Origin: Branchinecta lynchi
Lineage: Eukaryota > Arthropoda > Branchiopoda > Anostraca > Branchinectidae
NCBI GenBank assembly: GCA_023053575.1
Contig: JAKZAP010000017.1
Coordinates: 2,053,501-2,117,500 of the forward strand
DNA: 64,000 bases
Reading direction: 5' to 3'
In this document: positions 10,918 to 21,395 of the stretch, in pieces
Numbering within the stretch: the stretch's first letter is position 1
Layout of the letters: each line of letters begins with the position of its first letter
Translations under genes and position numbers: made by a program
Notes under the pieces: model-generated
Told to the model about the DNA's origin: nothing
The model's input: the letters and a program-made list of their open reading frames with translations, nothing else
The model's database searches: none

Positions 10918-11269
10918 CTCGGTGGTTTCTTCGTTGTTTTTTTTTATATGTCAGGCTATCTCAACCTAAAAGAAGTCTGACACCATCAGAAGAAATAATC
11001 AAAAAAACTATGGATATGTAGTTTACGAAATTGTCTGCATCTTCTCATGTGCCGTATCACGCCTTAGGCCATTTGGGATAGAGGTTATATCACTTCCATC
11101 AGTTTCCTACCGAAAAGGTAACCTTTTCCGTGACCCATGGGAGTAATAACAGTGGAAAAATCTAGTCGATCAACTTTAGTTGACCAAATTTCTGAAAACA
11201 CGAATAGCACTCGGCTAAAACGGTCCAACCAAGTGCAAACAAAGAAAATAACACGGAAATAAAAGGAGT

Positions 11270-11721
11270 TTAAAAGCTTGATGAACGAGGGAACAAGTTC
11301 AAGTTCAAGTTCAAGTTTATTATTTTTCAACATTCACAAAATAAATACAAAACAACACTTTCGCGCTGGAGAAAAAACCTATGAGGGTTTGCGTTCGCGC
11401 GAAAGTCCACATAACTACTTACCTATAAAAGGAAAAAAAAAAGAAGAAAAAAGAAATCCAATCTCTCTCACTCATCAATACTCAACTCCCCCCTCCCCCC
11501 GCTCTTCCCTCCGAACCTCACCTTACCCCCCCCCCCCACCCCCTTTCCACACTGACCTCCCTAGCCCACTCTTCCTCCCCTAACCACCCATAACAAAATT
11601 CAACATTTATGCCCCAGAAAATAATCTTTTTAATGATCAAATGATTCTAGATATCTTTTTTTATCGATATCTTGCGGTTTGGATACTAAATGCCTCCTCT
11701 ATTATTTTTAAACTTATATCC
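11270..11721. other. Low-complexity and pyrimidine-rich stretch
   Basis: Contains an AAGTTC repeat at 11297-11316, an A/G-rich run and a C-rich run (about 11490-11560). No gene is supported. Confidence 0.35.
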
Positions 11722-11843
11722 CGGTTTGGCATTCTTCTTTTTCTGCAGTGCTCTTTGATCTCCTGGAAAATGTCCACAAGAGAGCAGTGATAATCATTCT
11801 GGGTGATCATGATATTTCATACGAAGAGGCTCTCAGTTACGGC
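11722..11843 (+). pseudogene. Fragment of non-LTR retrotransposon ORF2
   Basis: Encodes LLENVHKRAVIIILGDHD and SYEEALSYG, a signature found after the reverse transcriptase domain of CR1/Jockey-like elements. Homologous to 770-925 on the other strand. It is cut off where the next retrotransposon fragment begins. Confidence 0.55.
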
Positions 11844-12918
11844 ACAAAATATGCAATACATTGAAAAGTGGATGAGAGTGAACAAGTTGAAATTAAACCA
11901 TACGAAATCTTGTTTTGTAATATATGGTAGAAGTTCGAATTATTATCCTTGGATAATTTATATAAAAGTTGGTGGTCAAACAATTAAACGTAGTGCAAGT
12001 ACTCGTTACCTTGGAGTTATTATTGATAAATGTTTAAGTTTCAAAAATCATATTGCATGTATTAGCAGTAAATTAGCCAGGAATGTTGGAATTATTAGAA
12101 AACTTAAACATATTTTCCCTCAGAATATATTAAGAATGTTATATTTTTCAATGGTGCATCCGTATCTGTTATATTGTTGTCTGGCATGGACAAAAACTTT
12201 TGTAAGCCACCTTACTCCTTTACGTGTGATACAGAATATGGCAATAAGAGTATTGTCCGGTGATGGTCGTAATATTTCCGTAAGACACCGTTATCAGGAG
12301 CTTCACATTTTACCTTTTGCGGGAATTTGTAAGTTTTATAACGCTTTATTTATGTACAAACATTACAATGAAGTTTTACCCCAGTGCTTTTCTCAGTATT
12401 TTTCCCGTGCGTCATCTTTTCACGAACATGGAACTCGTAGTTCGCAGCTCATCCGTAGGCCGGTTGTAGTAACTAGTAGATCGAGATTTAGCATTAGACA
12501 TGTTGGGCCTTTAGTATGGGAAGGTTTGTCGACAGAGTTAAGGTCATGTAGTGTTTTACTAGATTTTCGTAGCATGTTAAAGGTTCATTGTTTTGCTGTA
12601 TATGAATTTGATGCGTTATTCTCAGCCGTTTAAGTTGTGTTTTAATCATTAAGTTTTTGTTTTGGATAGTTAGTGGTGATTCTGGTTGAAAATGAGTTGT
12701 TGTTTTTTGGTTGATTCTCTGGTTGGGCGTCCCAGACCGCGTAAGTCAAGCTCCTTTCTTTCTTTCTTTCCCCTTTTTCCTTTGTGTTTGTTTTTGTCGA
12801 AGTTTTGTTTTTATTAATGTTTTGTTTCGAGGGTAATTAGTCCCTTACAGGCTCGCCTCTGGGCATTGAAGATTCCATTTTTTTTTAATAAACCCTTCAT
12901 TCATTCATTCATTCATTA
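11844..12918 (+). mobile_element. 5'-truncated CR1-like non-LTR retrotransposon
   Basis: An open frame (about 11845-12633) encodes the end of the reverse transcriptase and the C-terminal region: KWMRVNKLKLNHTKSCFVI, STRYLGVIIDKCLSF, LARNVGIIRKLKHIFP, HPYLLYCCLAW. These are the post-catalytic blocks of CR1/L2-like ORF2; the endonuclease and the catalytic palm are missing. A 3' untranslated region follows, with TACAGGCTCGCCTCTGGGC and AATAAACCCTTC, then an (ATTC)n tail ending at 12918. The same tail marks copies at 1097-1254 and 61887-61985. Dead on arrival, but its frame is still open, so it is fairly young. Confidence 0.8.
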
Positions 12919-13094
12919 AACTGGACGTTCCTAAATTAACTTACCGCAGAAATACTCTTTCAAACAATTTTGGAGCAAAGATAATGTGTTGTCCCCGTGT
13001 TAAGAATACATCCCGCTTCTGACCATTGTTAAGATGTTGAACATGGGGGAAGTTTCCGAATCCCTGTTCTTACACCATTGTTGAGAGGATGGAC

Positions 13095-13740
13095 GAGTTG
13101 AGGCGAGTTTTAATGAAGATAAGGCTCCTGGGGTGTGGGCTGAAGACATTCTGACACCGTAGGTGCCCACTAGACCCAGGACACCGGACATAAGAGACAA
13201 GGGAAAGTCTCAGGGAATTCTATAGCTCAGCCGCAGTCAATCCAGAAACCCCTAATCAAGCTGGTTCACACATCCTAGCGAAGCTGGAATTCACATATCC
13301 AGTCGAGCCCGAGGCCTACTAGCCGAGATGGACCATAACTAGTTAATTTACTAATATTACGTGAACAAGAGTTTGACACATAATATATAACACTGATGGG
13401 TCCCTAACTAAATATATAAACAACTCTTACCATAAATTATAACATAGAGAGGTCATGCTTGGACCAAGAATGAAAGATCACTGTTCTCGGCTGCGGATTC
13501 ATTACGTAGCCAAAATACTTAGAATGAAATGGATCAAAGCCTGACCTCGGGTTAGCCAGCAGCTAACTGGAGCTAGTGGATAAAGACCGAGTGACCTATT
13601 GTCACGATGCCGGGAAATTAATGATGGTGATGGAAACCGAAGAGATATATAGAAAAGTAGGCGATAGAGGGAGGGAATAACTAGGAGAACTATTGCAGAG
13701 CAAGGTGCTATGGGATGTCTCCATAACACCCGGTTTCGCC
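13095..13740. repeat. Right arm of the long inverted repeat pair
   Basis: Reverse-complement partner of 8860-9510. The region from 13000 on also contains a G-rich promoter-like start but no supported gene. Confidence 0.75.
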
Positions 13741-13875
13741 GTCTATTCCCTCCTCCACTCCCGTCTTCCGTGCATCGGTCCGAGAGGAACACTGGCAATC
13801 AATTTTCTCTATTTTACATAGTTTCATCCATCATTTATTTCTGGTCATATCTTGTAAGTGTATTAGTATATTCGT
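13741..13875 (+). repeat. SINE-like interspersed repeat
   Basis: Same family as 583-735 (opposite strand) and parts of 57660-57720 and 58671-58720. Conserved blocks are CATCGGTCCGAGAGGAACAC and TTTCATCCATCATTTATTTC. Confidence 0.45.
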
Positions 13876-14158
13876 TTCATCTGTGTGTTTCGTAAACAGG
13901 ACTGCATAAGCGTCTTGAATAAGGGATTTCAAGGCGTCTTCACAATATATCATATTACATTTGTTTTTGTCATCTTGTTTTAGTTTTATCTTGTTCCTGT
14001 GTTTGTCAAAACCCATCTTTCCTTTAAGTCTAATAGAGAGGTCATTAAAAGGGCATGGGCTAATATATCTCCGCGAAAAGAGTTCCCTGGCCGTGGGTAC
14101 GAAGCTCCCTCGTATTCGTAAAGTGCGTTCATCCCTTACCTTTTAAACTTGTTTACAG

Positions 14159-14407
14159 TTATGGAGCATCACTTACCACAGCTGGCTTACCTTCGTCCTT
14201 CTGATGGGAACCTGTTATCTGTGGCTCAACAAGAACCAGCGTGACGCCACCTTCCGAGCTTCTCCGTACTTGGTTGCGTATGGCATGGTCCTACTGATAC
14301 TGGAGTGGGTCTGGTGCCTGAACCTTACCGCCGATGAGCTGCCCGGGCAGACTCAAGTTGGGCTGGTAAAGCACAATGCCTTACCCCTGCCCCATTTGCT
14401 TTCGAAG
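14159..14407 (+). CDS. Piezo: Piezo channel, internal exon b
   Basis: 83 codons, phase 0 at both ends. It opens with LWSITYHSWLTFVLL, one of the best conserved Piezo segments, and continues through a second membrane segment, ASPYLVAYGMVLLILEWVW, to the loop ending LPHLLSK. Acceptor AACTTGTTTACAG and donor GTAAGT are strong. The following intron (14408-33880, 19.5 kb) hosts the Polinton. Confidence 0.96.
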
Positions 14408-14727
14408 GTAAGTTACTGTTGTTACACACCATGATTTATGAACGAACTATACTTTTCAGGTTCCAAGTCCTGCGCCTGAGCGGAATCGATACCTTAGCTA
14501 CTACACTATTTATTTATATTTCTAGACTAAAAATAGAAACACTTATACATAAATATTCTTTGAGCCCAAGCTGGCTTTGAAACATATATTCATTATTTGA
14601 ATAAACTTATACATACTCAACTTATATTTTTCCTCTGACCTATGTTCACTAAAACTTCACAGAGAACTGACCTCAAACTAGTTAAGTCACTCCCAAAGCA
14701 AACCCAAGCCAAACCCACCGGATAATC

Positions 14728-15024
14728 CTGCGTTCTTTGTCACTGGAGCTCTCACCGGTGGTCCCTGGTTTTTCTTATAAGCTGGTTTTGCATCCACCGG
14801 TGACTACTCACCAATCTTATAACCTGTTTTTGAACTAACCAGTGTCCCGTTTTATCTCACCGGTGCGGACTAACCAGAACCTGCTTGGAAGCCCGGCTTC
14901 AGCGAGGAGTTAGCCAGTTTTCATCAAGTCACCGGTGAACAAAAAAAAACGCGTTTTAAGAGAAGAACCGGACACTGGTGACTAAACACCAGAGACAGCC
15001 TGGATTGCAACGAACGCAGCTAAT
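14728..15024. mobile_element. Probable TIR element built from CACCGGTGA palindromes
   Basis: Left CTGCGTTCTTTG and right CAACGAACGCAG are imperfect inverted ends, and the interior repeats CACCGGTGA and AACCGGACACTGG-like palindromes. No ORF. The target duplication is not clear, so the exact ends are uncertain. Confidence 0.5.
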
Positions 15025-15075
15025 AATGAAAACTCCCGTGAAATTAAAGAGTTAAAGTTGAATCCGTTTAACCTA

Positions 15076-15384
15076 GAGCGTGTTCCATCCTACTTACCGT
15101 AGTTACTACGCATAACTTAACGAATTCTGGCTTTTTGCCGTCAAGGCTGGAACGATTTTTCTATTTTCCAGCAGAACATCATGCCACGGGCAAATCCGGG
15201 CCGACCAATCACGTTACAGGGATCTGTAGTTACTACGCTTACTAGCTCCCGAGCGTGGTAAGCAAATAGTTACTACTAGTTACTATTTCGAGAAGGTTGG
15301 AACGGTCAGCGTAGTAACTTTTGGTGAGGTTGGAACGGAAATAGTAACTAATAGTTAGTATTTGTAGAAGGGTGGAACACGCTC
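15076..15384. mobile_element. MITE with GAGCGTGTTCCA termini, copy 2
   Basis: Begins GAGCGTGTTCCATCCTACTT and ends GGGTGGAACACGCTC, flanked by CTA at 15073-15075 and 15385-15387. The internal order of motifs equals the inverse of 3027-3331. It lies 200 bp from the Polinton's left end. Confidence 0.85.
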
Positions 15385-15790
15385 CTAGACTAAACTCCAG
15401 CGCACAACACTGTTATCCTTCTTCTGATCGTTTCTAAAGGAATCCTCCAATTATTTATTGTGTATGTTCCAGCATTCGAAAATTTGAATTACGTAGAACA
15501 CGGCCTTCTCTAGACTCGTTGACTCCTATCAAAAACGTGGAAAAAAAAATCAGATAACCATAAAGGCATAGGGTAGGGTTTAAGTAGTATATAATACCGG
15601 CTCCCACTCCACCCTCCCCCCAATTTCAAAACCCCATTTTAACATCAATTTCTTAAATTTTAACATCCTTTTTACCAAATTATCCCCCTTTTTAAGAACA
15701 TTTTTATTTTCTTACTTCCAAGACTACATATAAAATACTACAATATACACTACTTCTTTTTTTTTTACATTTTTCATTTTTATTCAAATA

Positions 15791-16099
15791 TTACTGAGTA
15801 AACAGTTCTAAATCCACATATGTTTCTTTGTTCTTGTTTTCGCGTACAATAGGCTGCAAAACTAGATTTTTCTTTAAAAGTAATTCGTTAGCAATGGCAT
15901 TATATTTCTGAGTTATAAACAAATCACAGGGTTTGTGGTTATGATTAATAACTACAACCAACTTATCACCATATTTTGTCTTAGCAATTCTCATTTTAAC
16001 AATTGTATATTTCAAACCTAGAACTAGTTCTTCTTTCCTGATTGTCTCATTGTATTTATTCATTCTGATTGTATTCAAGACTTCCTTTGTGGACTCCAT
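15791..16099 (-). CDS. Small Polinton protein inside the left TIR, possible OB-fold/ssDNA-binding
   Basis: 102 residues, reading outward to the element's end. The central block LKYTIVKMRIAKTKYGDKLV followed by a hydrophobic strand and LFITQKYNAIANELL resembles a small protein common in Polintons, in which a [KT]TKYG turn joins beta strands. I infer an OB-like fold and a ssDNA-binding role suited to protein-primed replication; this is not shown by the sequence alone. A second copy with two amino acid differences is at 32741-33049, carried in the other arm. The start is chosen at the ATG in CCCCTAATAAATGG. Both copies are intact while other genes have decayed. Confidence 0.75.
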   Translation of the reverse strand: MESTKEVLNTIRMNKYNETIRKEELVLGLKYTIVKMRIAKTKYGDKLVVVINHNHKPCDLFITQKYNAIANELLLKKNLVLQPIVRENKNKETYVDLELFTQ

Positions 16100-16110
16100 T
16101 TATTAGGGGA
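16097..16110 (-). promoter_or_regulatory. Start-site motif CCCCTAATAAATGG
   Basis: The start codon lies in TAAATG preceded by CCCCTAA. The same string precedes 32741, and close variants precede the minor capsid gene (22734-22747, TTCTAATAAATGG), the zinc-ribbon/integrase gene (24648-24660, TTCTAATAAATGG) and the 216-aa gene (25684-25697, TCCCTAATAAATGG). I infer a promoter or transcription start element. Confidence 0.6.
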
Positions 16111-16136
16111 TGTTTTTATTAAATAAAAATCGAGAC

Positions 16137-17474
16137 TCACAAACTCACATACATATTTTTATTGATAATATCTAATGTAGCTTTTCTTTCATAATATATA
16201 ACACAGTAAACATTATAGGGTACGGGTTGATTATCTTTCAACGTTAAACTTATTTCAATATCAGCAGTTGTTCCATTATAAATATTTGACTCGTGTTTGG
16301 TAACATCGAAACAGAATAGTTGATATACTTCTTTAAATTCTTCTATACTAACAACACTACCAGTGTCGAATGCTAATTGTTTATAACCCAAATGTATGAA
16401 CCTATTGTAAAGATTTGAGTATTTACATTTATCATCGCTAAAATCACATTTAAGTGGTTCTTCAGGATATTTATCCCCATTAATTCTAAGTTCTATGTCT
16501 GTTAAATTCATATGATCAAACACCATATTATTCATTAATTGATTGTTATGCTTTTCATTTTTCTGTAGCATCACAACTACTTTTGTTGGATTGTTTCTCT
16601 CAGAAATAACTTTCCAAGTGTGCTCCTTATTCTGACTAACATCACTTTTATAACTATTACATGCTTCCCACATCAAATTATGCTTTTTATCCTTAGCAAG
16701 ACCCTTTTCTAAGTTACTCATCATTTCAATACCAGGAGCTACAATAGGGATCTTCCAGGATAAATACTCGATGACTACTTTGAAATTAGTATTTCCATTT
16801 CTTATAATCATGTTGTTATCATCATTTCTTCTTAGAAATATTTTATGCGATGCACCTCTGAAGAATCGTTTGTTTTCTTTAAAAAATCCAAACAATTCTG
16901 ATAATGGTAAATACATATTTACTAATTTACTGCTCTTTGTTCTGTTATATCTTTTTTCAAATCCTTTATTATAATTATCATTATTGGTCAACCTGACTGT
17001 TCCAGCCCCTGCAGTAAACGAAGCAATTACAGGATTGATTTCTTTCCCTTGATTATAATCTTTATACCAGAAATGATTTCTTGCTGCACTTCTAGAATAA
17101 TCATCAGAGTATTCAATCAACTTTGTAACGGTAGTTGTAATACCAACATGATTAATTTTTTCAACCGGTTCATCGTTTATTACATACTCAGCGGTACTGA
17201 ATAAATTAAATCCATTATTCGTTAAAGTAGCAACATCGGTTGCAGCTATAGGAGTCCCATCTTCGTTTACTATTCTTACACTGACATCAAGATAACTTTC
17301 ACTTGGATAAAACCAAGAATCTAATTTCTTTGTTACGAATTCAAACTCTGATTTATTAAATACATTCACATCTGTTTCTCGAATTTCTTTAAATTCATAT
17401 TTAACCACTGTATCATCCACAAGCGGTTCGTCAAATATATTCCATTGCGGACTGATAACTTTATTTACTGCCAT
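16137..17474 (-). CDS. Polinton major capsid protein (double jelly roll)
   Basis: 445 residues without interruption. The N-terminal strand LVDDTVVKYEFKEIRE, central EYLSWKIPIVAPG and C-terminal VPYNVYCVIYYERKATLDI are the landmarks of the Polinton capsid protein, a double jelly roll related to those of adenoviruses and virophages that would form the hexons of an icosahedral shell. Length is close to the family's. The start ATG sits in TATAGAAATGG, one of only two starts in the element lacking TAAATG. It is first of the capsid gene block and ends 37 bp from the start of the TIR gene. No frameshift or stop is seen, unlike the replication genes. Confidence 0.9.
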   Translation of the reverse strand: MAVNKVISPQWNIFDEPLVDDTVVKYEFKEIRETDVNVFNKSEFEFVTKKLDSWFYPSESYLDVSVRIVNEDGTPIAATDVATLTNNGFNLFSTAEYVINDEPVEKINHVGITTTVTKLIEYSDDYSRSAARNHFWYKDYNQGKEINPVIASFTAGAGTVRLTNNDNYNKGFEKRYNRTKSSKLVNMYLPLSELFGFFKENKRFFRGASHKIFLRRNDDNNMIIRNGNTNFKVVIEYLSWKIPIVAPGIEMMSNLEKGLAKDKKHNLMWEACNSYKSDVSQNKEHTWKVISERNNPTKVVVMLQKNEKHNNQLMNNMVFDHMNLTDIELRINGDKYPEEPLKCDFSDDKCKYSNLYNRFIHLGYKQLAFDTGSVVSIEEFKEVYQLFCFDVTKHESNIYNGTTADIEISLTLKDNQPVPYNVYCVIYYERKATLDIINKNMYVSL

Positions 17475-17504
17475 TTCTATAAGAAAGAAATTATTAAATA
17501 AAAC

Positions 17505-17861
17505 TTATTTCAGAATCTTTAATCCACTTCCAGTCATTAACGTTTTGATCAAGTCCTGACTTCTTTGATTTAAAATCCTTTTATTTGTACCGATAAGATC
17601 CTTCATCGATTTTTTGTTTCCAATTACATCAATGAGTTCCTTCTTGTTTACATCGATCAGATCTTTCCCATATTCTATTGCTCTGTTTTTCAACAACTCA
17701 AATCTCGGTTTAAAAATATTATTATACATTGACATAGCCCCATCTTTTATTTGTTTTGCTGACGTTTGAAATAACTGGGAATTAACAATGTTTTTGAATA
17801 CACTACCGATTCCACTTCCATACTGCCTTTTATAAAGTAATCGCTTATTATTAATCAACAT
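17505..17861 (-). CDS. Small Polinton protein, Gly/hydrophobic N-terminus
   Basis: 118 residues. The first 30 contain YGSGIGSVFKNIVNS, a glycine-punctuated amphipathic segment, then a basic helical region rich in Lys/Asn/Ile; it ends MTGSGLKILK. Short proteins of this build beside capsid genes in Polintons have been likened to adenoviral minor proteins with membrane-active helices; here that is inference from composition and position. It starts in CTATAAATG, 30 bp upstream of the major capsid gene. Intact. Confidence 0.6.
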   Translation of the reverse strand: MLINNKRLLYKRQYGSGIGSVFKNIVNSQLFQTSAKQIKDGAMSMYNNIFKPRFELLKNRAIEYGKDLIDVNKKELIDVIGNKKSMKDLIGTNKRILNQRSQDLIKTLMTGSGLKILK

Positions 17862-17893
17862 TTATAGGTAAATAATTTTATTTCACTAATCCT

Positions 17894-18484
17894 TTAAGCT
17901 TTTCTTAAATGCAGCACGTATCCAACGTTATCACCATTCAAATCGATAGGTCTTCCCAACTGATCAGTAATTGTCATTCTCAAGGAGTAAATAAAGTCTT
18001 TTGTATTAATTGGAAGGTAGATTAATTGTCTAGGATTCTCAACAATTTGACAACCCGGTTCTGTATTCGGAACAAATGTCCAAATGACATCTGATTTACT
18101 TTTGTTTACGATAGAACTGTTTACAAGAGAGCAGTGAATTTGAATTTTATCAACGCTTCTTGTTATATTCGGAAGCTTTGTACCTTCATTAATTTTCTTA
18201 GATATCTCACTATCCTTCTCAAATCCTAAAATCTGACACAAGTCACTATTAAATCTAAACACATATTTTTCTTGTAATAGTATGACAAATCTCATAGATG
18301 CTGGATTGGATGAAATTACAATAGGACATTTATCTTTTGGGGTATCAAAATACTGACACAAAAAATAATTCAAACAATCATCGTTATACATCCCATTAGG
18401 AATAGTAACATTCATCCATTCTGTTGCATTATTATCTTCATCTTTCCTGTATTGAAATGTATTATTTCCAAATTTATCATTTAT
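17894..18484 (-). pseudogene. Polinton penton-like minor capsid protein, 3' part
   Basis: The minus-strand frame continues through the region equivalent to the last three quarters of the minor capsid protein: IQIHCSLVNSSIVN, SDVIWTFVPNTEPG, LIYLPINTKDFIYSLRMTIT and DLNGDNVGYVLHLRKA. These match the single-jelly-roll minor capsid protein that should occupy the fivefold vertices. The 5' part is 4.1 kb away at 22606-22736 because a retrotransposon is inserted. No stop is present in this part up to the insertion. Confidence 0.85.
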
Positions 18485-18671
18485 ATTTTTTTTTTTTTTT
18501 ATTTATTTATGACCCGCTTTTTGCGTAACAGCGGAGTATAAAATACAAAAGTAAAATATACATATTAAAACACTTAAACAAAACAATGTAAATAAACACG
18601 ACAACATTCTTTTCATATAAAAAAAAACAAACACTAAATAGACTTAAAATTTGTACACAGTGACAAGCACA

Positions 18672-21395
18672 TTAATCGGGTTCAGGAATGAAAAACTGGC
18701 TAATAATTTCATGGGCTGAGAGGGCAGGATGTTTGTGGAGGGAAAATAGATTTGAATGCGAACGAAAAAGTGTATTAACACTATCCTGAACATTAAAATT
18801 CGAAACCAATTTACGATTACGAAAAGATTTTGGAAGATACATCAGAAATTTACAATACTTGAAAAAACAACTTCTCAAATTTTTAACATCTTTTTTCCTT
18901 AGGATATGGTAAACTCCGGAACAATTGTGGATATATGGGCCGCAAAAAGCACTATACAACTTTCCGAGCGCCTTGCGTGAATATTTTCCTCTATTTGGGA
19001 CCAAACGCCCGTAACCAAATCTAATGGAATTTGATACTGATTTTAAAATAGAGGAGCACGTTAAAGATAATGTGGATTTGAAGGTAAGCCCGAGCCATTT
19101 CAGAGACTCAGACGAAAAAATAGAAAAAGAACCAATTGCAACAGAAGAGGGCTCAGAGGTTGTTGTGCGACCGAAACAAAGATATTCACATTTTGACAGA
19201 TTTATCTCAAGTCCGATGTCTGAAAGTTTGTTTGCTAAAATTTTCATATTTTTAGAAAGAGTGGATTTTGTACGGCTGACTAGGAGGATATCATCAGCAT
19301 ACGCAATGTAGCTGATCGAAATCTCCTTGAACAAATATGCAGGAAGAAGAGAATCCAAACAATCAGAAATCGCAGACTTAAATATATACGGTGACAAAAC
19401 TCCACCTTGGCGAACTCCATGGTTCACGGAAATATTTTCCGATAACTGACCCTGCCATTTTACCCGAATGCTGGAATTTGCGTACCAATACTTTAAAAGG
19501 CAAAGAATAGAAGAATTGACTCCAGAACGAGCAAGCGAATACAAAGCTTGAGAATGGACAACATTATCAAAAGCCCCAGAGATGTCTATGGAACAAATGT
19601 GGATGGTTGATCTGTTTAAAGTGGCCTGTCGCATTACTTTGGTTAGAACGTGGTGAGCATGCGCACAACCCGTACCATCCCTGAAACCCAATTGCATATT
19701 TCCAAAATTGCCTTTTTCAAGAAGTTCGGGAAGAAGGACATACTCAAAAATTTTACTGACTGTACATGATACTGTAATCGGACGGAAACTATTGCATAGT
19801 TCAGGGTCCTTGCCTCGCTTAAGGACAGATGTTACGGTTCCAACAAGGAAGCTATTCGGGACCTGAGATTGGGAAAGAAACATTTGGAACAGTAGTTGTA
19901 GATGTTGGATCAGAACAGGACATTCAGTTTTGAAGAACTCTGAAGAAATACCATCGATATCGACAGATCCAGTCTTTTTTAGTCTGTAAACAGCCTTTTC
20001 GACAGCATTACTAGTAACCGCAAAAACAGAAGACTGAGAGATTTTAACAGGGAGAAACCTTGAAAGTAAAGAGTCGAAAAACTGTTGCACGCGCATATTG
20101 CACTGAGTGAACAAGTTGCGATAATGGTTTATCCAGTCAGAGGAGGTCAATTTTGACGGAGACACTGCACAACACTTGTCCGAAAGAAGAACTTTATTCC
20201 AAGACTTGCGGTCTGTAGGGGCATCAGCGCCATTTAAACGTGCGGATTTCAAACAAAACTTATACTCCCGCTTTGTCTTCTTTTTAAGGTCAAACACGGT
20301 TCCACTGATAGGGCGTCCACAAGCTATCCATAGTCTCAACCAAAATTTCGCATGATTTTTGGCTTTCTTAACCTCCGGACAAACTCTCCAAAGCCGCTTT
20401 CGGGTTCCAACCCTAACATTTTCGAATGGTACGGCTACGTTAGCGGCAGTCTTCAAGCAATGGACGACCTCAGAGTAATAAAAGTTCAAGTCGATGGAGG
20501 AACCAGTCACATGGAGACTAGTCTGGAGTAAGTGGAACGGAATTTTCACAGCTGTCAAAAGGGTGGTCAGTGTAGCTATATAAAGTACGGGATCTAAACG
20601 ATTCCAGTTCCTTTTCTTGATCCATGTCTGAGGTTGAGACGTAGTGCTTTTAACACAATCGGCGGGGAGTGCCAATTTGAAAGTCAACGGCAGATGGTCA
20701 TCTTCAATTTTTGCTTCGTCAACTTCAACCGTTCCATCAGCTACAGATGGATGGGAGACTATAAGGTGGTCAAGGTTCGAAACAGTTCCGCCACGATTGT
20801 GTCTGTAGGTATACGGCAAGGACTTTTCTACGATACAATACCCGCTAGGAAGAGACTCGGTAAACAGGTCAGTGCGTATAGAAGGAGCCAGGATGTTGGT
20901 ATTCAAATCACCAACAAGAATCCAGTTAAGACCTTTGCTACTGATGTCTGAAAGGAGAGACTTGATCTTGTTACAAGATTTAGCAAATAATCCAAATGAA
21001 GCGAGGTTGCGACGGTCGCACGGAAGATATGCGTTAACTAGAACGAGGTCGCCAAACTGTACAGCTAGCATCAGTCTATCCGAAAGAAAGACAGTTGGAG
21101 GTGTGAGGCAACAGGAAGAACGGATAAAAATTGCTAGTCCACCGGAAGGAGGGCCTCTCGTTTTTCTAGCAGGTTGCACGAATATATAGTGATCGACCGA
21201 ACGGCGCAGACTGTCGGCACTAGTAGTGGAAAGAAGATGCTCTTGAAGGAACAGCACATCAGTTTCGGAGAGTAATCGATCCAGTTCAAGGTCCTTATCT
21301 TTCGTCCCATTTATGTTCAAAGACACACATCGGAGTACATTTGAAATCTGAGCCATCACACCGTTATTTTCAATGCGTTTTTGATTTTCGGGCAC
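18672..21395 (-). CDS. Retrotransposon ORF2: AP endonuclease plus reverse transcriptase
   Basis: 907 residues, open throughout. The N-terminal third is an APE-type endonuclease: CVSLNING, LFLQEHLL, LVNAYLPCDRR, ILVGDLNTN, SNLDHLIVS and DDHLPLTF contain the expected metal-binding and catalytic positions. The reverse transcriptase follows, with FRPITVSCTVSKIFEYVLL, GFRDGTGCAHAHHVL, CSIDISGAFDNVVH, HGVRQGGVLSPYIF and the catalytic ISYIAYADDILLVS. It nicks target DNA and copies the element's RNA there. It overlaps ORF1 by 40 bp in another frame; the first ATG may not be the true start. All landmark residues are present, so the copy may be recent. Confidence 0.92.
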   Translation of the reverse strand: MPENQKRIENNGVMAQISNVLRCVSLNINGTKDKDLELDRLLSETDVLFLQEHLLSTTSADSLRRSVDHYIFVQPARKTRGPPSGGLAIFIRSSCCLTPPTVFLSDRLMLAVQFGDLVLVNAYLPCDRRNLASFGLFAKSCNKIKSLLSDISSKGLNWILVGDLNTNILAPSIRTDLFTESLPSGYCIVEKSLPYTYRHNRGGTVSNLDHLIVSHPSVADGTVEVDEAKIEDDHLPLTFKLALPADCVKSTTSQPQTWIKKRNWNRLDPVLYIATLTTLLTAVKIPFHLLQTSLHVTGSSIDLNFYYSEVVHCLKTAANVAVPFENVRVGTRKRLWRVCPEVKKAKNHAKFWLRLWIACGRPISGTVFDLKKKTKREYKFCLKSARLNGADAPTDRKSWNKVLLSDKCCAVSPSKLTSSDWINHYRNLFTQCNMRVQQFFDSLLSRFLPVKISQSSVFAVTSNAVEKAVYRLKKTGSVDIDGISSEFFKTECPVLIQHLQLLFQMFLSQSQVPNSFLVGTVTSVLKRGKDPELCNSFRPITVSCTVSKIFEYVLLPELLEKGNFGNMQLGFRDGTGCAHAHHVLTKVMRQATLNRSTIHICSIDISGAFDNVVHSQALYSLARSGVNSSILCLLKYWYANSSIRVKWQGQLSENISVNHGVRQGGVLSPYIFKSAISDCLDSLLPAYLFKEISISYIAYADDILLVSRTKSTLSKNMKILANKLSDIGLEINLSKCEYLCFGRTTTSEPSSVAIGSFSIFSSESLKWLGLTFKSTLSLTCSSILKSVSNSIRFGYGRLVPNRGKYSRKALGKLYSAFCGPYIHNCSGVYHILRKKDVKNLRSCFFKYCKFLMYLPKSFRNRKLVSNFNVQDSVNTLFRSHSNLFSLHKHPALSAHEIISQFFIPEPD

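Larger units (their letters stand above)
15583..16131. repeat. Polinton left terminal inverted repeat (549 bp)
   Basis: Inverse of 32709-33293. The two arms are nearly identical; the right arm has about 36 bp extra (near 33117-33153). The arm includes the complete 102-aa gene and its upstream TAATAAATG motif, and homology stops 22 bp beyond that motif. Confidence 0.93.

Noticed and set aside
20634..21189. Plus-strand frames of about 105 codons
   Set aside because: Antisense shadows of the retrotransposon ORF2.
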